DNA of 64,000 nt from Paludisphaera mucosa (GTDB lineage Bacteria > Planctomycetota > Planctomycetia > Isosphaerales > Isosphaeraceae): NCBI RefSeq assembly GCF_029589435.1, contig NZ_JARRAG010000001.1, positions 1,292,808 to 1,356,807 of the forward strand. The letters run 5' to 3'. This document shows, piece after piece, positions 7,940-17,515 of this stretch. The position numbers and the translations under genes are program-made. How positions within the stretch are numbered: the first letter of the stretch is position 1; the number at the start of each line of letters is the position of its first letter. The notes beneath the pieces are model-generated. The model worked only from the letters and a program-made list of their open reading frames with translations, was not told where the DNA came from and ran no database searches.

Positions 7940-9019
7940 TCAGGCCGTGAAGCCGGCCAGCTTGGCGACGAGGGCGTCGAGGATGGCCTTGAGCTTGTCG
8001 CCGACCCCGGGGAGCTCGACGGCCTTGGCCACCAGAGCCTTGAAGGTGTCGAGGTGATCCACGGTCACCTTGGCGACGGCGGCCTTGGCCTCGGCCGGCA
8101 ACTTGTCCCAGAGCGGCTTGACCAGGTCCAGCTTCGACCCCAGGTCCGTGAGCTTCGGCGCGGCCGTCTCGGCGGTGGCGACGTCCTTGACGTCGACGAG
8201 CGCCTGGGTCGCGCCGGTGTAGACGTCGCTCAGGCTCTTCGTGACCTCGTCGACCGAGGGGATCGTGACGGCGGCGTCCGTCGGGGCGGGTGGGATCTTG
8301 GCCGTGTCGACCGGGGCCGGGGGCGTCACGTTGGGTCGGTTCATCGGCGGGGGGACGGGGACCTCGGGGAGCGGGCCCTCCGCCGGGGACTTCAGGAAGA
8401 ACCACGCGGCCGCGCCGATCAGGCCGAGCGCCACGACCGGCAGCAGCCAGGAGGGAACGCCCGCGTCGGGGACCTTGGGCGTCGGCACGCCGGGGATCGA
8501 GGGCATGTCCGCCAGCGACAGGCCGGCGGGCAGCGCCTTGGTGATGTTCGCCTTCTCGGTCGTGAAGAAGCTCGTCAGGTTGGCGGGGCTCAGGCCCCCC
8601 TTCCCCTTGAGCTGGGCGGCGATGGCGCTCAGGATGATCGGGCCGAGGTACGTCATCAGCGTCTTCATCGCCGTGGCGCCGAGGCCCGAGAACTTCGACA
8701 GGATGTTGATCAGCGTCGAGAGGTTGGGGCCGAGCAGCGACCCCAGGATGTCGCCGCCGGCGGGGGGTGAGACCGAACCGCCCGAGGACGGGGCCTTGAG
8801 GGACGCGATGACGTCGGTCCCCTCGAAGTTCCGCAGCGCCCCGAGCAGGCCGTCGAGGCCCTTCCCCGTCAGGACCGAGTTGGCGAGGACCGACAATACC
8901 GACGGCACCGCCGCGCCGGCGGCCGCCTGCGTCTTGTCTTCGGGCTCACCGATGGCCGCGCTCAGCTTGCCCAGGACGTCTCCCGAGAGCTGATTCTTGA
9001 TCACGTCGACGATACTCAC
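7940..9019 (-). CDS. DUF937-domain protein with C-terminal membrane anchor and helical tail
   Basis: 359 residues from a GTG at 9019, chosen because GAGGAG lies about 9 bases upstream. Residues 1-150 form a DUF937 (YidB-like) domain: MSIVDVIKNQLSGDVLGKLS, then Ala/Gly-rich helices. A Pro-rich linker leads to one membrane helix (about 196-214, WLLPVVALGLIGAAAWFFL), a second Pro/Thr-rich spacer and a helical, Lys/Ala-rich C-terminal region (about 260-359). DUF937 proteins are common but functionally uncharacterised; colicin- or homeostasis-related roles have been suggested only loosely. The protein looks like a cytoplasmic oligomeric domain joined through the membrane to a periplasmic helical bundle. 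Monocistronic. Confidence 0.82.
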   Translation of the reverse strand: MSIVDVIKNQLSGDVLGKLSAAIGEPEDKTQAAAGAAVPSVLSVLANSVLTGKGLDGLLGALRNFEGTDVIASLKAPSSGGSVSPPAGGDILGSLLGPNLSTLINILSKFSGLGATAMKTLMTYLGPIILSAIAAQLKGKGGLSPANLTSFFTTEKANITKALPAGLSLADMPSIPGVPTPKVPDAGVPSWLLPVVALGLIGAAAWFFLKSPAEGPLPEVPVPPPMNRPNVTPPAPVDTAKIPPAPTDAAVTIPSVDEVTKSLSDVYTGATQALVDVKDVATAETAAPKLTDLGSKLDLVKPLWDKLPAEAKAAVAKVTVDHLDTFKALVAKAVELPGVGDKLKAILDALVAKLAGFTA

Positions 9020-9195
9020 CGTGGAAAACTCCTCGAAGAGGACGGATAGGTTCCAACGCACAGGCGTCGAGGTTTCCCGATCCAATGCATGTTGCTATGT
9101 AAGCTGTTCTCACACCGGCGAATGCGCAGCAAGGGGCTGTCAGCCGGAGCTTCGCATTTTCGCGAGAATCACATAAATTGGATGGCCGCACGCAC

Positions 9196-12100
9196 TCAGG
9201 CGCGGGAGGCGGCGGGTTCGTGGGCCGCGAGCGACTCCTCGGCCAGCTTGTGGACGGCCCGGAGATCAAGCTTGCCGCTGCCCAGCATGGGGATCGACGG
9301 GACCTTGAAGACGTGGTCGCGGCGCGGGATGAAGAGGTTGGGCAGGCCCATCTCGACGAGCCTTCCCAGGGCCGCGTCGACCTTGGCGTCGTCCAGGGTG
9401 GTCAGGACGGCGAGCTTCTCGCCCTTCTTGGGGTCGCCGACCGAGGTCACGGCGAACTGCTGGGTGTCCGCCTTGACCGCCTCTTGCAGGGCCTCCTCGA
9501 CGCGGCCGTGGGGGACCATCTCGCCGCCGATCTTCGAGAACCGCGAGAGCCGGCCCGTGATCTTGAGGAAGCCGTCGTCGCTCAACAAACCCAGGTCGCC
9601 GGTGTTGTACCAGCCGTCGACGAAGGCCTTGGCCGTCAGGTCTTCGCGACCGAGATAGCCCTGCATGACGTTCGGGCCCTTGACGTAGACGAGGCCCTCC
9701 TCGTTCGGGCCCATCGTGTCGCGGGTGGTCGCCGAGACGATCCGGACCGCCACGCCCGGGACCGGCTGGCCCACGTAGCCGCGCCGCGCCCCGGGCTGGA
9801 AGAACCGCGGGGCCCGGAAGTCGAACGCGTTGACCGCGACCACCGGCGAGCACTCGGTGACCCCGTAGCCTTCCATCGGCCGGATGCCGAATGCATCCTC
9901 GAAGGCCGCCAGCAGCGAGTCCGGCAATCGCTCGGCGCCGGCGAGGACGAGCCGCAGCGACCCGAATTGCGACGGCGTGCAGCGCCGGATGTAGAGGTGC
10001 AGGAACGTCGGAGTCGCCATCAGGACCGTCACCGAGAAACGTTCCACGAGCTGGCCCACCGAGATCGCGTCTAGCGGCGAGGGGTGGAAGGCCGACCCCA
10101 TGCCGCTCGTCTTGGCGAACCAGAACATCATGTAGCCGAACGAGTGGAAGAACGGCAGGATCGAGGCCAGGCGGTCGTGCGGCAGCACCCGGTACATCCG
10201 GCGGATCGCCTCGATGTCCGAGATGACGTTGAAATGCGTGAGCACCACGCCCTTGGGCTCGCCCGTGCTGCCGCTGCTGAAGATGATCGTCGCCACGTCG
10301 TCGAGCGACACGGGCCTGGTCGCCCCGGCGTAGCGTTCCAACGTCTTGATCGGGGCGAACAGGGCCAGGGCCAGGGCCTTCAGCTTGTCGCTCCGGGTGA
10401 TCTTCGCCATCTCATCCTCGGCGTAGATCAGCCTGAGCCCGCCGGGAGCTTCGAGCTTGGCCTTCGCGAGGAACTGGCGGCTGGTGATCAGGGTTTTCAG
10501 CCCCGCCTGCCTCGCGGCCGACTCCATCCCCGCGCGACCGGCCGTGAAGTTCAGGTTGACGACCGCCTTGCCCGCGAGGGCGGCCCCGATGTTGATCACC
10601 GCCGCGCCCAAGCTCGCCGGCAGCATCACGCCGACGTTCGTCTCGCCGTCCCAGTGCGGCCGCAACTGTCGGGCGATCGCCAGCGCCCCGGCCAGCGTGC
10701 GGCTGTAGGACAGGGGCGGCTTCTGGAGGTCCATCAGGGCGTGCCGCCGAGGGTGGCGACGGGCCTCGCGGATGAAACCGTGATGCAGGGGGCGCGAGTC
10801 GTTCTTGCGATAGGTCCAGGCGGCGTTGTCGAGGTCGCGGATCGCCTGACGCATCTCGAACAGCGAGGCCGTCGGGGGAAGGGGGGCGCCGATCGAGACC
10901 GTGACGGGCAAGGGGATCCGCCCCGGCAGCCGCCGGCCGCTCACGGGCGCGAAGACGCTCTCGTACAGCCGGTCGAGGTGGATCGGGATGATGGGCGTCG
11001 TCCGGTTCTTGACGATCCGCTGCAAGCCGCGCTGGAATGGGCCGATCAGGCCCGTGCGCGTGAGCTGGCCCTCGGGGAAGATGCAGACCAACTCCCCGGC
11101 GTCGAGCGCCCGGCCGGCCTCGCGGAAGGCTTGCAAGATCAACCGCGGGCCTCCCGACGCCGAGATCGGGATCGCCCGCATGGCCCTGAGCAACCGGCCC
11201 AGGATCGGTTTATCGAAGAACTCGGAGAAGATGACGAACCGCACCGGCCGGTCCGACAGCGCCATGATGAACAGGCCGTCGACGAACGAGACGTGGTTCG
11301 GGACCAGTAGCGCCTGGCCCTCCTTGGGCACGTTCTCCCGGCCCACGAACCGGATGCGGTAGATCGTGGCGCCCATGCTCAGGAAGACGAAGCGGAAGAA
11401 TGCCTCGGGCACGAGCGTCATCGCCCACAGATACCCGACGGCCAGCCCGAGCCCGATCATCAGGAAGACGCCCCGTCCCGAGACCTCCGCCCAGGCGAGC
11501 ACTAGGGCCAACACCGAGCCGGCGAGCATCCCCGCGTAGACGAGCACGTTCGTGGCCGCGATCACGGCGCCCCGCCGATCCGCCGGCGACCGCCACTGGA
11601 TCAGCGCGTTCAAGGGGACGAGCAAGAACCCCGCGAAGAAGCCGAGCAGCCCCATCAGCAGGATTGTGCCGTACAGCCCGGGTCCCCAGGCCGCGAACGT
11701 CAGCGCCGAGAGCGACATCCCGAGCGCCCCCAGCGGCAGCAGCCCGTACTCGACCTGCGCCCCCGACAGCCTGCCGGCCAGGTAGCAGCCGATTCCGATG
11801 CCGATCCCCAGGGCCCCCAGCGGCAGCGTCGCCAGCCAGGCGTCGAGGTGCAGGACGACCTTCGCATAAGGCAGGACCGGGGCCGGGATCAGGCTGGCGA
11901 TGCTCCAGACGATCACCTGGCCGACGACGGCCAGCCGCAGCACGCGGTCGGCGCGGATCGCGTCATAGGCCATGCGAAGGGTCTCCGCGAGGCCGCCGGC
12001 GCTCCGCGCCGGGGCGACCGTGGGGATCCGCATCGCGGCGAGCAGGCCGATCGCCGAGAGGATCGCCAGCGGCAGGCCGGCGAACCACGGCTGCTTCCGG

Positions 12101-12642
12101 GTGACCTCGAACAGCGGCCCGGCGGCGACGGTTCCGGCGATGATGGCGACGTTCGTGAACATCTCCAGCAGCCCGTTGCCGCGGGAAAGCTCACCGCGCG
12201 AGAGGATCTCGGGAAGGATCCCGTACTTCGCCGGGCTGTAGAGCGCGGCCTGGACGCCGAGCAGCCCCAGGACGAGCAGGACGGGCCAGCCGCCCGCCGG
12301 GTGGACCATGAGGAAGAACGTCCCCAGGAGCATCAGGCCGAGCTCGGCGATCTTCATCCAGACGATAATCGACTTCTTGCCGACGCGGTCGGCGAGCACG
12401 CCGGCCGGCAGCGAGACGAATAGGAGCGGGACCATGAGCACGATCTGGGCGATCGCCGTCCGGCTCTGGCCCTGGCTCTCCGTCGCGGCCGCGGCCACCG
12501 CCAGGAGGATGACGAACTGCTTCCAGGCGTTGTCGTTGAAGGCCCCCAGGAACTGCGTCGCCAGCAGCCCCCGGATCGCGCGGAGGCCCGCGGGCGCCGC
12601 CGATCCCTCTTGGAGTCCCTGCATGCTCGCGACGTCGGCCAT
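9196..12642 (-). CDS. LplT-Aas-type fusion: MFS lysophospholipid flippase, acyltransferase and acyl-ACP synthetase
   Basis: 1148 residues from the ATG at 12642 (AGGAGC about 8 bases upstream; the frame extends to a GTG at 12720). Residues 20-420 are an MFS transporter starting FLGAFNDNAWKQFV, as in LplT. Residues 430-600 are a PlsC acyltransferase with NHVSFVDG (H450, D455) and FPEGQLTRTG (522-531). Residues 640-1148 are an AMP-binding synthetase with FSSGSTGEPKG (788-798) and GYGVTECSP. Together they import lysophospholipid across the inner membrane, activate a fatty acid and reacylate the lipid. E. coli splits this between LplT and Aas; the one-chain fusion is known in other bacteria. No acyl-carrier domain is seen. 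Monocistronic, divergent from the epimerase gene. Confidence 0.9.
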   Translation of the reverse strand: MADVASMQGLQEGSAAPAGLRAIRGLLATQFLGAFNDNAWKQFVILLAVAAAATESQGQSRTAIAQIVLMVPLLFVSLPAGVLADRVGKKSIIVWMKIAELGLMLLGTFFLMVHPAGGWPVLLVLGLLGVQAALYSPAKYGILPEILSRGELSRGNGLLEMFTNVAIIAGTVAAGPLFEVTRKQPWFAGLPLAILSAIGLLAAMRIPTVAPARSAGGLAETLRMAYDAIRADRVLRLAVVGQVIVWSIASLIPAPVLPYAKVVLHLDAWLATLPLGALGIGIGIGCYLAGRLSGAQVEYGLLPLGALGMSLSALTFAAWGPGLYGTILLMGLLGFFAGFLLVPLNALIQWRSPADRRGAVIAATNVLVYAGMLAGSVLALVLAWAEVSGRGVFLMIGLGLAVGYLWAMTLVPEAFFRFVFLSMGATIYRIRFVGRENVPKEGQALLVPNHVSFVDGLFIMALSDRPVRFVIFSEFFDKPILGRLLRAMRAIPISASGGPRLILQAFREAGRALDAGELVCIFPEGQLTRTGLIGPFQRGLQRIVKNRTTPIIPIHLDRLYESVFAPVSGRRLPGRIPLPVTVSIGAPLPPTASLFEMRQAIRDLDNAAWTYRKNDSRPLHHGFIREARRHPRRHALMDLQKPPLSYSRTLAGALAIARQLRPHWDGETNVGVMLPASLGAAVINIGAALAGKAVVNLNFTAGRAGMESAARQAGLKTLITSRQFLAKAKLEAPGGLRLIYAEDEMAKITRSDKLKALALALFAPIKTLERYAGATRPVSLDDVATIIFSSGSTGEPKGVVLTHFNVISDIEAIRRMYRVLPHDRLASILPFFHSFGYMMFWFAKTSGMGSAFHPSPLDAISVGQLVERFSVTVLMATPTFLHLYIRRCTPSQFGSLRLVLAGAERLPDSLLAAFEDAFGIRPMEGYGVTECSPVVAVNAFDFRAPRFFQPGARRGYVGQPVPGVAVRIVSATTRDTMGPNEEGLVYVKGPNVMQGYLGREDLTAKAFVDGWYNTGDLGLLSDDGFLKITGRLSRFSKIGGEMVPHGRVEEALQEAVKADTQQFAVTSVGDPKKGEKLAVLTTLDDAKVDAALGRLVEMGLPNLFIPRRDHVFKVPSIPMLGSGKLDLRAVHKLAEESLAAHEPAASRA

Positions 12643-12895
12643 CGGCCCGGCTCCTGGTCCATTGTTCATCAAGGAGGGCGGGACGGCTCCGAAGCCCTCG
12701 GAGCCCGGAGGATGACCCACGCCCGGATTATGATCAAGTCCGAGTCTTCAGGGACAGGCGACGCCGGGATTTCCGGCCCGGCCGACGGGCGGCCGGGTTC
12801 CTTCGCGGCCGGCCGGGCGATACGCTGGAGGCTGTCGCGTCGGTCGAGAACGGGCCCGACGCCGGACGGTCGGGTCGAAAGGGGATCGGGTTTCC

Positions 12896-13894
12896 ATGCG
12901 CGTGCTCATCACCGGGGGCGCCGGCTTCATCGGCTCGCATCTGGCCGACGCCTACCTGGATCGGGGCGACGAGGTCTTCATCCTCGACGACCTCTCGACG
13001 GGAAGCATCGACAACATCCGCCACCTCCGCGCGCGGCCGAAGTTCCACTACGTCATCGAAAGCGTACACCACGCCTCGACCGTGGCGGAACTCGTCGACC
13101 AGTGCGACGTCGTCTTCCACCTCGCGGCGGCCGTCGGCGTCAAGTTGATCGTCGAGAGCCCCGTGCGGACGATCGAGACCAACGTCCACGGCGCCGAGGT
13201 CGTGCTCGCCGCCGCCAACAAGAAGAAGAAGAAGGTCCTGCTGGCGTCGACCTCGGAAGTCTACGGCCTGAGCGAGGACGTCCCGTTCCGCGAGGACGGC
13301 AACCTCGTGCTCGGCGCGACCAGCAAGGGGCGCTGGAGCTACGCCTGCTCGAAGGCCATCGACGAGTTCCTCGCCCTGGCCTACTGGCGCGAGCGCAAGC
13401 TGCCGACGGTTTTGGTCCGGCTGTTCAACACCGTCGGCCCCCGCCAGACGGGCCAGTACGGCATGGTCGTGCCGACGTTCGTCAAGCAGGCCCTGACCGG
13501 CCGACCGATCACCATCTACGGCGACGGCGCCCAGTCGCGCTGCTTCACCGACGTCAGCGACGTCATCGCCGCGCTCGTCGGCTTGATGGACCACCCCGGC
13601 GCCGTCGGCGAGGTCTACAACATCGGCTCGACGGAGGAGGTCACCATCCGCCAACTCGCGGAACGCGTGCGGACCCTCACCGACTCGACCTCGGAGATCG
13701 TCCACATCCCCTACGAGCAGGCCTACGGCGACGGCTTCGAAGACATGCCTCGGCGCGTCCCGGACCTTTCCAAGATCCACGCGCTCATCGGATATCAGCC
13801 CCGCAAGTCGCTCGACCAGATCCTCGGCGGCGTGATCGATTTCTTCCGCGACGCCCCGACCGCCCCGACGCGGCCCGAGCCGATCGCGGGCTGA
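12896..13894 (+). CDS. NAD-dependent sugar-nucleotide epimerase/dehydratase
   Basis: 332 residues, full-length extended SDR. The NAD-binding TGGAGFIGSHL (6-16), the substrate-loop LASTSEVYG (116-124), and the catalytic Y149-x3-K153 pair in SYACSK are present. LFNTVGPRQTGQYGMVVPTFV and IYGDGAQSRCFTDVSDV are typical of the UDP-glucose 4-epimerase/UDP-glucuronate decarboxylase/dTDP-glucose dehydratase cluster. The precise substrate cannot be assigned. It acts in the cytoplasm on nucleotide sugars for envelope polysaccharide. It starts about 250 bp from the divergent LplT-Aas gene and converges on the broken GxGYxYP gene. Confidence 0.88.
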   Translation: MRVLITGGAGFIGSHLADAYLDRGDEVFILDDLSTGSIDNIRHLRARPKFHYVIESVHHASTVAELVDQCDVVFHLAAAVGVKLIVESPVRTIETNVHGAEVVLAAANKKKKKVLLASTSEVYGLSEDVPFREDGNLVLGATSKGRWSYACSKAIDEFLALAYWRERKLPTVLVRLFNTVGPRQTGQYGMVVPTFVKQALTGRPITIYGDGAQSRCFTDVSDVIAALVGLMDHPGAVGEVYNIGSTEEVTIRQLAERVRTLTDSTSEIVHIPYEQAYGDGFEDMPRRVPDLSKIHALIGYQPRKSLDQILGGVIDFFRDAPTAPTRPEPIAG

Positions 13895-13912
13895 CCGGCC
13901 CGTGCGGTCGCC

Positions 13913-14413
13913 TCAGCGGGCCCGACGCTCCAGGTCCTCTCGGAGAAGGCCGAAGAACGACTGGACGTCGACCAGCTCGAACCGGTCCTCGGGATGCTTC
14001 GCCCGCAGCGCGTCGAACGCGCGGACGACGTCGTCGGGCGACATCCAGACGATGCGATACAGCAGGAAGGCGGGCTCGCCCGCCGGCCGCTTCGCGATCC
14101 GGCCGTGGATCAGTTCGGCCGCCGCCTCGGACTGGGTGAAATCCCAGGGCTCGCTGATCAATTCCGTGACGGGCATGCCTTTCCAGAGATGGGTCTTCGG
14201 CGGCTTCCCGCCCTGGCCGTGCAGGTCCATCACGATCGTGGCGTAGCCGTCGGGGGCGAACGCATGGAAGGCGTCCTTGACCGCGGCCGTCGGCTGGTCC
14301 CAGTCGAGGATCAAGGGCGCGATCGTCATGTCGGCCTCGCGGAAGAACTTGCGGTTGTGCCCGACGAACAGGGGCAGGCTCGATTCCGGGACCAGGTTCG
14401 GATTGAAATAACC
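13913..14413 (-). pseudogene. 3' fragment of GxGYxYP-family gene, separated by IS66 insertion
   Basis: The frame reads 166 residues from the GGT codon at 14413 (first base of the target duplication): GYFNPNLVPESSLPLFVGHN and onward to ERRAR at the stop. It has lost its N-terminal 400 residues and its start; an internal ATG at 14329 could start a 138-residue fragment but has no clear ribosome site. Joining it to the fragment at 17534-18793 through one copy of the 8-bp duplication restores one continuous frame, which shows that the two are halves of one gene. GxGYxYP proteins are secreted, glycoside-hydrolase-like proteins of uncertain substrate. Confidence 0.9.
14406..14413. repeat. Target-site duplication of the IS66 element (right copy)
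   Basis: AAATAACC here is identical to 17538-17545 and abuts both element ends. An 8-bp duplication is the hallmark of IS66-family transposition. An identical pair implies a recent insertion. Confidence 0.95.
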
Positions 14414-14435
14414 GTAAGCGTCCGGTCGTCCACAC
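14414..14435 (+). repeat. IS66 terminal inverted repeat (recombinase end)
   Basis: Reads GTAAGCGTCCGGTCGTCCAC from the border inward. The first 11 bases are identical to the opposite end; scattered matches (T, CCAC) follow. Confidence 0.85.
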
Positions 14436-14474
14436 TCTTGACGCGACCTGCGATCTCTACCCCATCCGGCTCGT

Positions 14475-15050
14475 TCAGCCCGCCTCCTCCAGGATTCGTC
14501 GCACCGAGGACCGGCCGATCCCCACTCGTCGCGCGATCTCGGAGTGGCTCACCCGCTCGGCCTTGAGTCGGAGAACCTCCTCGGACTTCAGCGACGCCGT
14601 CCGGGGCCGGCCGTGCCGTCGGCCTTCCTTGCGGGCCTGGGCGATCCCTGCCCGGACCCTCTCTCGCAGGATCTCCCGTTCGAACTCGGCGAAGATCGCC
14701 AGCATCCCCGCCGTCGCTCGGCCCGCTGAGGTCGTCAGGTCGAGGGCCTCGGTCAGCGACACGAAGCCGATGCCCAGCTCGGTCAGATCCCGGAGCGTGG
14801 TCATCAAGTCGGCCACCGACCGGCCCCAGCGGTCGAGACGCCAGACCACGATCACGTCGACCTCGCGGCGACGTGCCGCCATCAAGAGAGACTTCCGCCC
14901 CGGACGCTCCTTCGACCCCGAGCCGACGTCCTCGATTTGTGTCGCGGCGACCCAGCCACGATTCTCGATGTAAGTCGCCATCGCCTCGGATTGGAGGCCG
15001 AGGGTCTGCTGATCGTGGGTCGAGACGCGGGCGTAAAGTCCGGCACGCAT
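14475..15050 (-). CDS. Small serine recombinase (resolvase/invertase family), passenger of the IS66 element
   Basis: 191 residues from the ATG at 15050 (GAGGG about 8 bases upstream). The catalytic serine is in the N-terminal YARVSTHDQ motif (S10); VWRLDRWGRS and the long helix EFEREILRERVRAGIAQARKEGRRHGRP follow, then a C-terminal Hin-like helix-turn-helix (EVLRLKAERVSHSEIARRVGIGRSSVRRIL). All resolvase/invertase landmarks are intact. It lies 97 bp downstream of tnpC and 61 bp inside the terminal repeat, in the same orientation, so it probably belongs to the tnpABC transcript. A likely role is resolving co-integrates or inverting DNA at a site not identified here. Confidence 0.92.
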   Translation of the reverse strand: MRAGLYARVSTHDQQTLGLQSEAMATYIENRGWVAATQIEDVGSGSKERPGRKSLLMAARRREVDVIVVWRLDRWGRSVADLMTTLRDLTELGIGFVSLTEALDLTTSAGRATAGMLAIFAEFEREILRERVRAGIAQARKEGRRHGRPRTASLKSEEVLRLKAERVSHSEIARRVGIGRSSVRRILEEAG

Positions 15051-15147
15051 GGGCTGGCCCTCGCTGGCCAAAAACCCCGCCGGGCCGGGACGGTCAAACC
15101 CCTCGTTTCACCGCGTCGCGAAGAGCCGCCGGCGGGGTGACCATTAT

Positions 15148-16683
15148 CTATCCCTTTCGGCCGCCCGACGGCCACGGCAACACCCGGCGATCCGGTAGGA
15201 GGTCTTCGATCCGGCTGGCCGGGTGCGTGCTCACCCGGTCGAGCACGTCCCGCAGGTAGGCGAACGGCTCGTTGCCCAGGGCCTTGCAACTCTGCACCAG
15301 GCTCAGAAGCGTCGCCGCCGTGCGCCCGCCTCGGTCGCTGCCCAGGTGCAGCCAGTTCTTCCGTCCCAGGGCGATCGGCCGGATCGCGTTCTCCGTCGCG
15401 TTGTTGTCGATCGACAGGTGCGGAGACTCGAGATACCGCGTCAGGGCGACCCTGTTCGACCGGGCGTAGGCGATCGCCTCGCCGATGGGGCTCTTCGGCA
15501 TCACCTTCATCGCCTCGTGATCCAGCCACGCCCACAGCGACTCCAGAACCGGCCGCGACCGCTCGCTCCGGGCCGCCATCAGTCGGACATCGCCCCACCC
15601 GCCGTCCCGGGCCTCGCGTTCGACCGCGTAGAGGCGGCCGATCCGCGCGATCGCCGCGTGCGATCGGTCCGGGTCGCTGGTGCGAGCTTCGTGGAACTTC
15701 CGCCGCGCGTGGGCCCAGCAGCCCACCTCCACCAGGCCGCGCTTGTGCAGGCCGTCGTAGCCGGCGTAGGCGTCGGATTGGAGATAGCCCGACCGGTAGC
15801 CCTCGAGGAACCGCTCGGGGCCGGCGCGGCCCCGGTCCGGGGTGTAATCATAGACGACGAACGGGTTGTCGCGGTCGCCGAGGTAGGCCCAGAGCCGGCC
15901 GGTCTTGGACCCCTTGCCGTCGTGGTCCTGGACCGTCACCGGCGTGTCGTCGGTGCCGATGACCGCCGAGGTCAGGACCCGGCGGGCCATCGCCTTGACG
16001 ATCGGCTCGAGGAGTCCGGCGCAGGCGGCCATCCAGTCGCACATCGTCGAGCGGGCCAGCGCGACGCCATTCCGCCGGAAGATCCCCTCGAGGCGATACA
16101 GCGGCAGGTAGTCGGCGAACTTGCTGACCGCGACGTGGGCCAGCAGGCCGGCGCCGGGCAGCCCCTTCTCGATCGGCTCGGGGAGCCGCTCGGCGATCGC
16201 GACGTGGGCCTGGCAATCCTTGCAGGCATATTTGGGACGGACATGCTCCAGGACCACGAGGCTGGCGGGGATGTACTCGAGCTGCTCGCGGGCCTCCTCG
16301 CCGATCCTGCGGCGTTCGGCCCCGCATTCGGGGCAGGCGCGGTCTTCGAGGGGGACGTCGTGGACGATCCGCTTGCGGGGCAGGCTCGCCGACAGCGGCT
16401 TGCGGCCGCCGCCGCGGGGGTTCGCCGGGGGCGTGTCGGCCTCCACCTCGGCGGTCGGCCCCGGGGCGGGGACCTCGACGACGTCGGCGGCGAAGAGGAG
16501 CAACTGGGCGGGGTCGACCCGCTCGCCCTTCCTGCCGAACTTCTGCCGGAGGAGTCGCTCGAGCTGGTGCTGGAGCTTGCTGATGAGCAGGCCCTGCCGA
16601 CGCAGGGTCTCGGCCTGCTCGCGGAGCTGGAGGTGGGCGGCGGCCAGGTCGTCGGGGAGCGAGACGTCGTCGGTTCGCATCAC
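15148..16683 (-). CDS. tnpC: IS66 family transposase TnpC
   Basis: 511 residues. An N-terminal coiled coil (about 12-45, LQLREQAETLRRQGLLISKL) leads to the IS66 linker, a zinc-binding region with CPEC (117-120) and CKDC (154-157), and a DDE catalytic core: D245/D246 in IGTDDTPV, D304 in LQSDAYAGYDG, and E431 in NNATENAIRP. It is full length for the family with no frameshift. It catalyses strand transfer of the element. It follows tnpB by 51 bp and is read in the same direction. Confidence 0.95.
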   Translation of the reverse strand: MMRTDDVSLPDDLAAAHLQLREQAETLRRQGLLISKLQHQLERLLRQKFGRKGERVDPAQLLLFAADVVEVPAPGPTAEVEADTPPANPRGGGRKPLSASLPRKRIVHDVPLEDRACPECGAERRRIGEEAREQLEYIPASLVVLEHVRPKYACKDCQAHVAIAERLPEPIEKGLPGAGLLAHVAVSKFADYLPLYRLEGIFRRNGVALARSTMCDWMAACAGLLEPIVKAMARRVLTSAVIGTDDTPVTVQDHDGKGSKTGRLWAYLGDRDNPFVVYDYTPDRGRAGPERFLEGYRSGYLQSDAYAGYDGLHKRGLVEVGCWAHARRKFHEARTSDPDRSHAAIARIGRLYAVEREARDGGWGDVRLMAARSERSRPVLESLWAWLDHEAMKVMPKSPIGEAIAYARSNRVALTRYLESPHLSIDNNATENAIRPIALGRKNWLHLGSDRGGRTAATLLSLVQSCKALGNEPFAYLRDVLDRVSTHPASRIEDLLPDRRVLPWPSGGRKG

Positions 16684-16734
16684 CCTATTATACGACGACG
16701 CATGATCGCGCGTTGGCGCAACACCGCGAGGCTT

Positions 16735-17085
16735 TCAGGGCGTGGCGAGGGAATATCGCGGCCGCCGCCGGGCGGCCTTCAGGTCGATCCCGCCGAGCAT
16801 GGCGGCGAGCTCGGCGGGGGTCCACTCGATCCCCGCGGCGGCGGGATCGGGCCAGCGGAAGGTGCCGACCTCGAGCCTCTTCATCCAGAGGGCGAAGCCG
16901 TCCCTGTCCCAATACAGGATCTTGATCCGGTCGCGGCGACGGTTGGCGAAGACGAGCAGATGCCCCGAGGTCGGGTCCTGGCCGAGGGCGTCGCGGGCGA
17001 CCTGCGCCAGGCCGTCATAGCTCTTCCTGAGGTCGACCGGGGCGGCGGCGACGTAGACGCGGAGGGTCGAAGGCAGGCCGATCAT
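16735..17085 (-). CDS. tnpB: IS66 family accessory protein TnpB
   Basis: 116 residues, the normal TnpB (IS66 Orf2) length. Diagnostic segments: VYVAAAPVDLRKSYDGLA, VFANRRRDRIKILYWDRDGFALWMKRLE and the terminal basic tail. It overlaps tnpA by 4 bp, as in typical IS66 elements. TnpB is required for transposition together with TnpA and TnpC, but its biochemical role is unclear. Confidence 0.95.
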   Translation of the reverse strand: MIGLPSTLRVYVAAAPVDLRKSYDGLAQVARDALGQDPTSGHLLVFANRRRDRIKILYWDRDGFALWMKRLEVGTFRWPDPAAAGIEWTPAELAAMLGGIDLKAARRRPRYSLATP

Positions 17086-17447
17086 GGGCGGCCCTCGATC
17101 GCGTCCACGAGGCGTCGGAGGGTCTCGGCGTCGAAGCCGGGGGCGACGGCAATCCGGCGGCGGCCGTCGAGGATCAGGACCAGGGCGTCGGCGGTCGGGG
17201 CGGACTCGGGGGCGACCGGGTCGGCGACCAGGGTGACGGGGACGAGGCGAGGCCGATCGGTCGGGCTCGGGGCGGCGGCGGTGGGCTCGGGCGCGAGGGA
17301 GGGGGAGGGTCGGGCGTAGAGGCGCTTGCGGAAGGCGTGGAGGGGGAGGCCGAGGCGGCGGCAGAACTCGGCCTGGGTGAGGCCGCTGCGACGCTGGTCG
17401 TCGAAGACCTGGCGCCAGGGGATAGGATCGGCGTAGCGAAGCGGCAT
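17082..17447 (-). CDS. tnpA: IS66 family protein TnpA
   Basis: 121 residues starting at the ATG at 17447, with GGGGAGCC just upstream. The N-terminal helix-turn-helix (WRQVFDDQRRSGLTQAEFCRRLGLPLHAFRKRLYA) is the family feature, probably binding the element's ends. A Pro/Ala-rich middle and a short C-terminal domain (LILDGRRRIAVAPGFDAETLRRLVDAIE) follow. It is the first gene inside the terminal repeat. Confidence 0.92.
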   Translation of the reverse strand: MPLRYADPIPWRQVFDDQRRSGLTQAEFCRRLGLPLHAFRKRLYARPSPSLAPEPTAAAPSPTDRPRLVPVTLVADPVAPESAPTADALVLILDGRRRIAVAPGFDAETLRRLVDAIEGRP

Positions 17448-17515
17448 GGTGGGCTCCCCGGGCGGGTGGTCGCCCCGCCGAGGAGATCGTCGCCGCGAAT
17501 CAGGCGACTTTCCAG

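Noticed and set aside
9086-9195. Hairpin GCGAATGCG with CGCATTTTCGC as terminator of the LplT-Aas gene
   Set aside because: The arms need a two-base bulge and the loop is about 25 bases; too weak to annotate.
15223-17319. A 698-residue plus-strand frame across the IS66 genes
   Set aside because: Antisense to tnpC, tnpB and tnpA, which carry all IS66 motifs.
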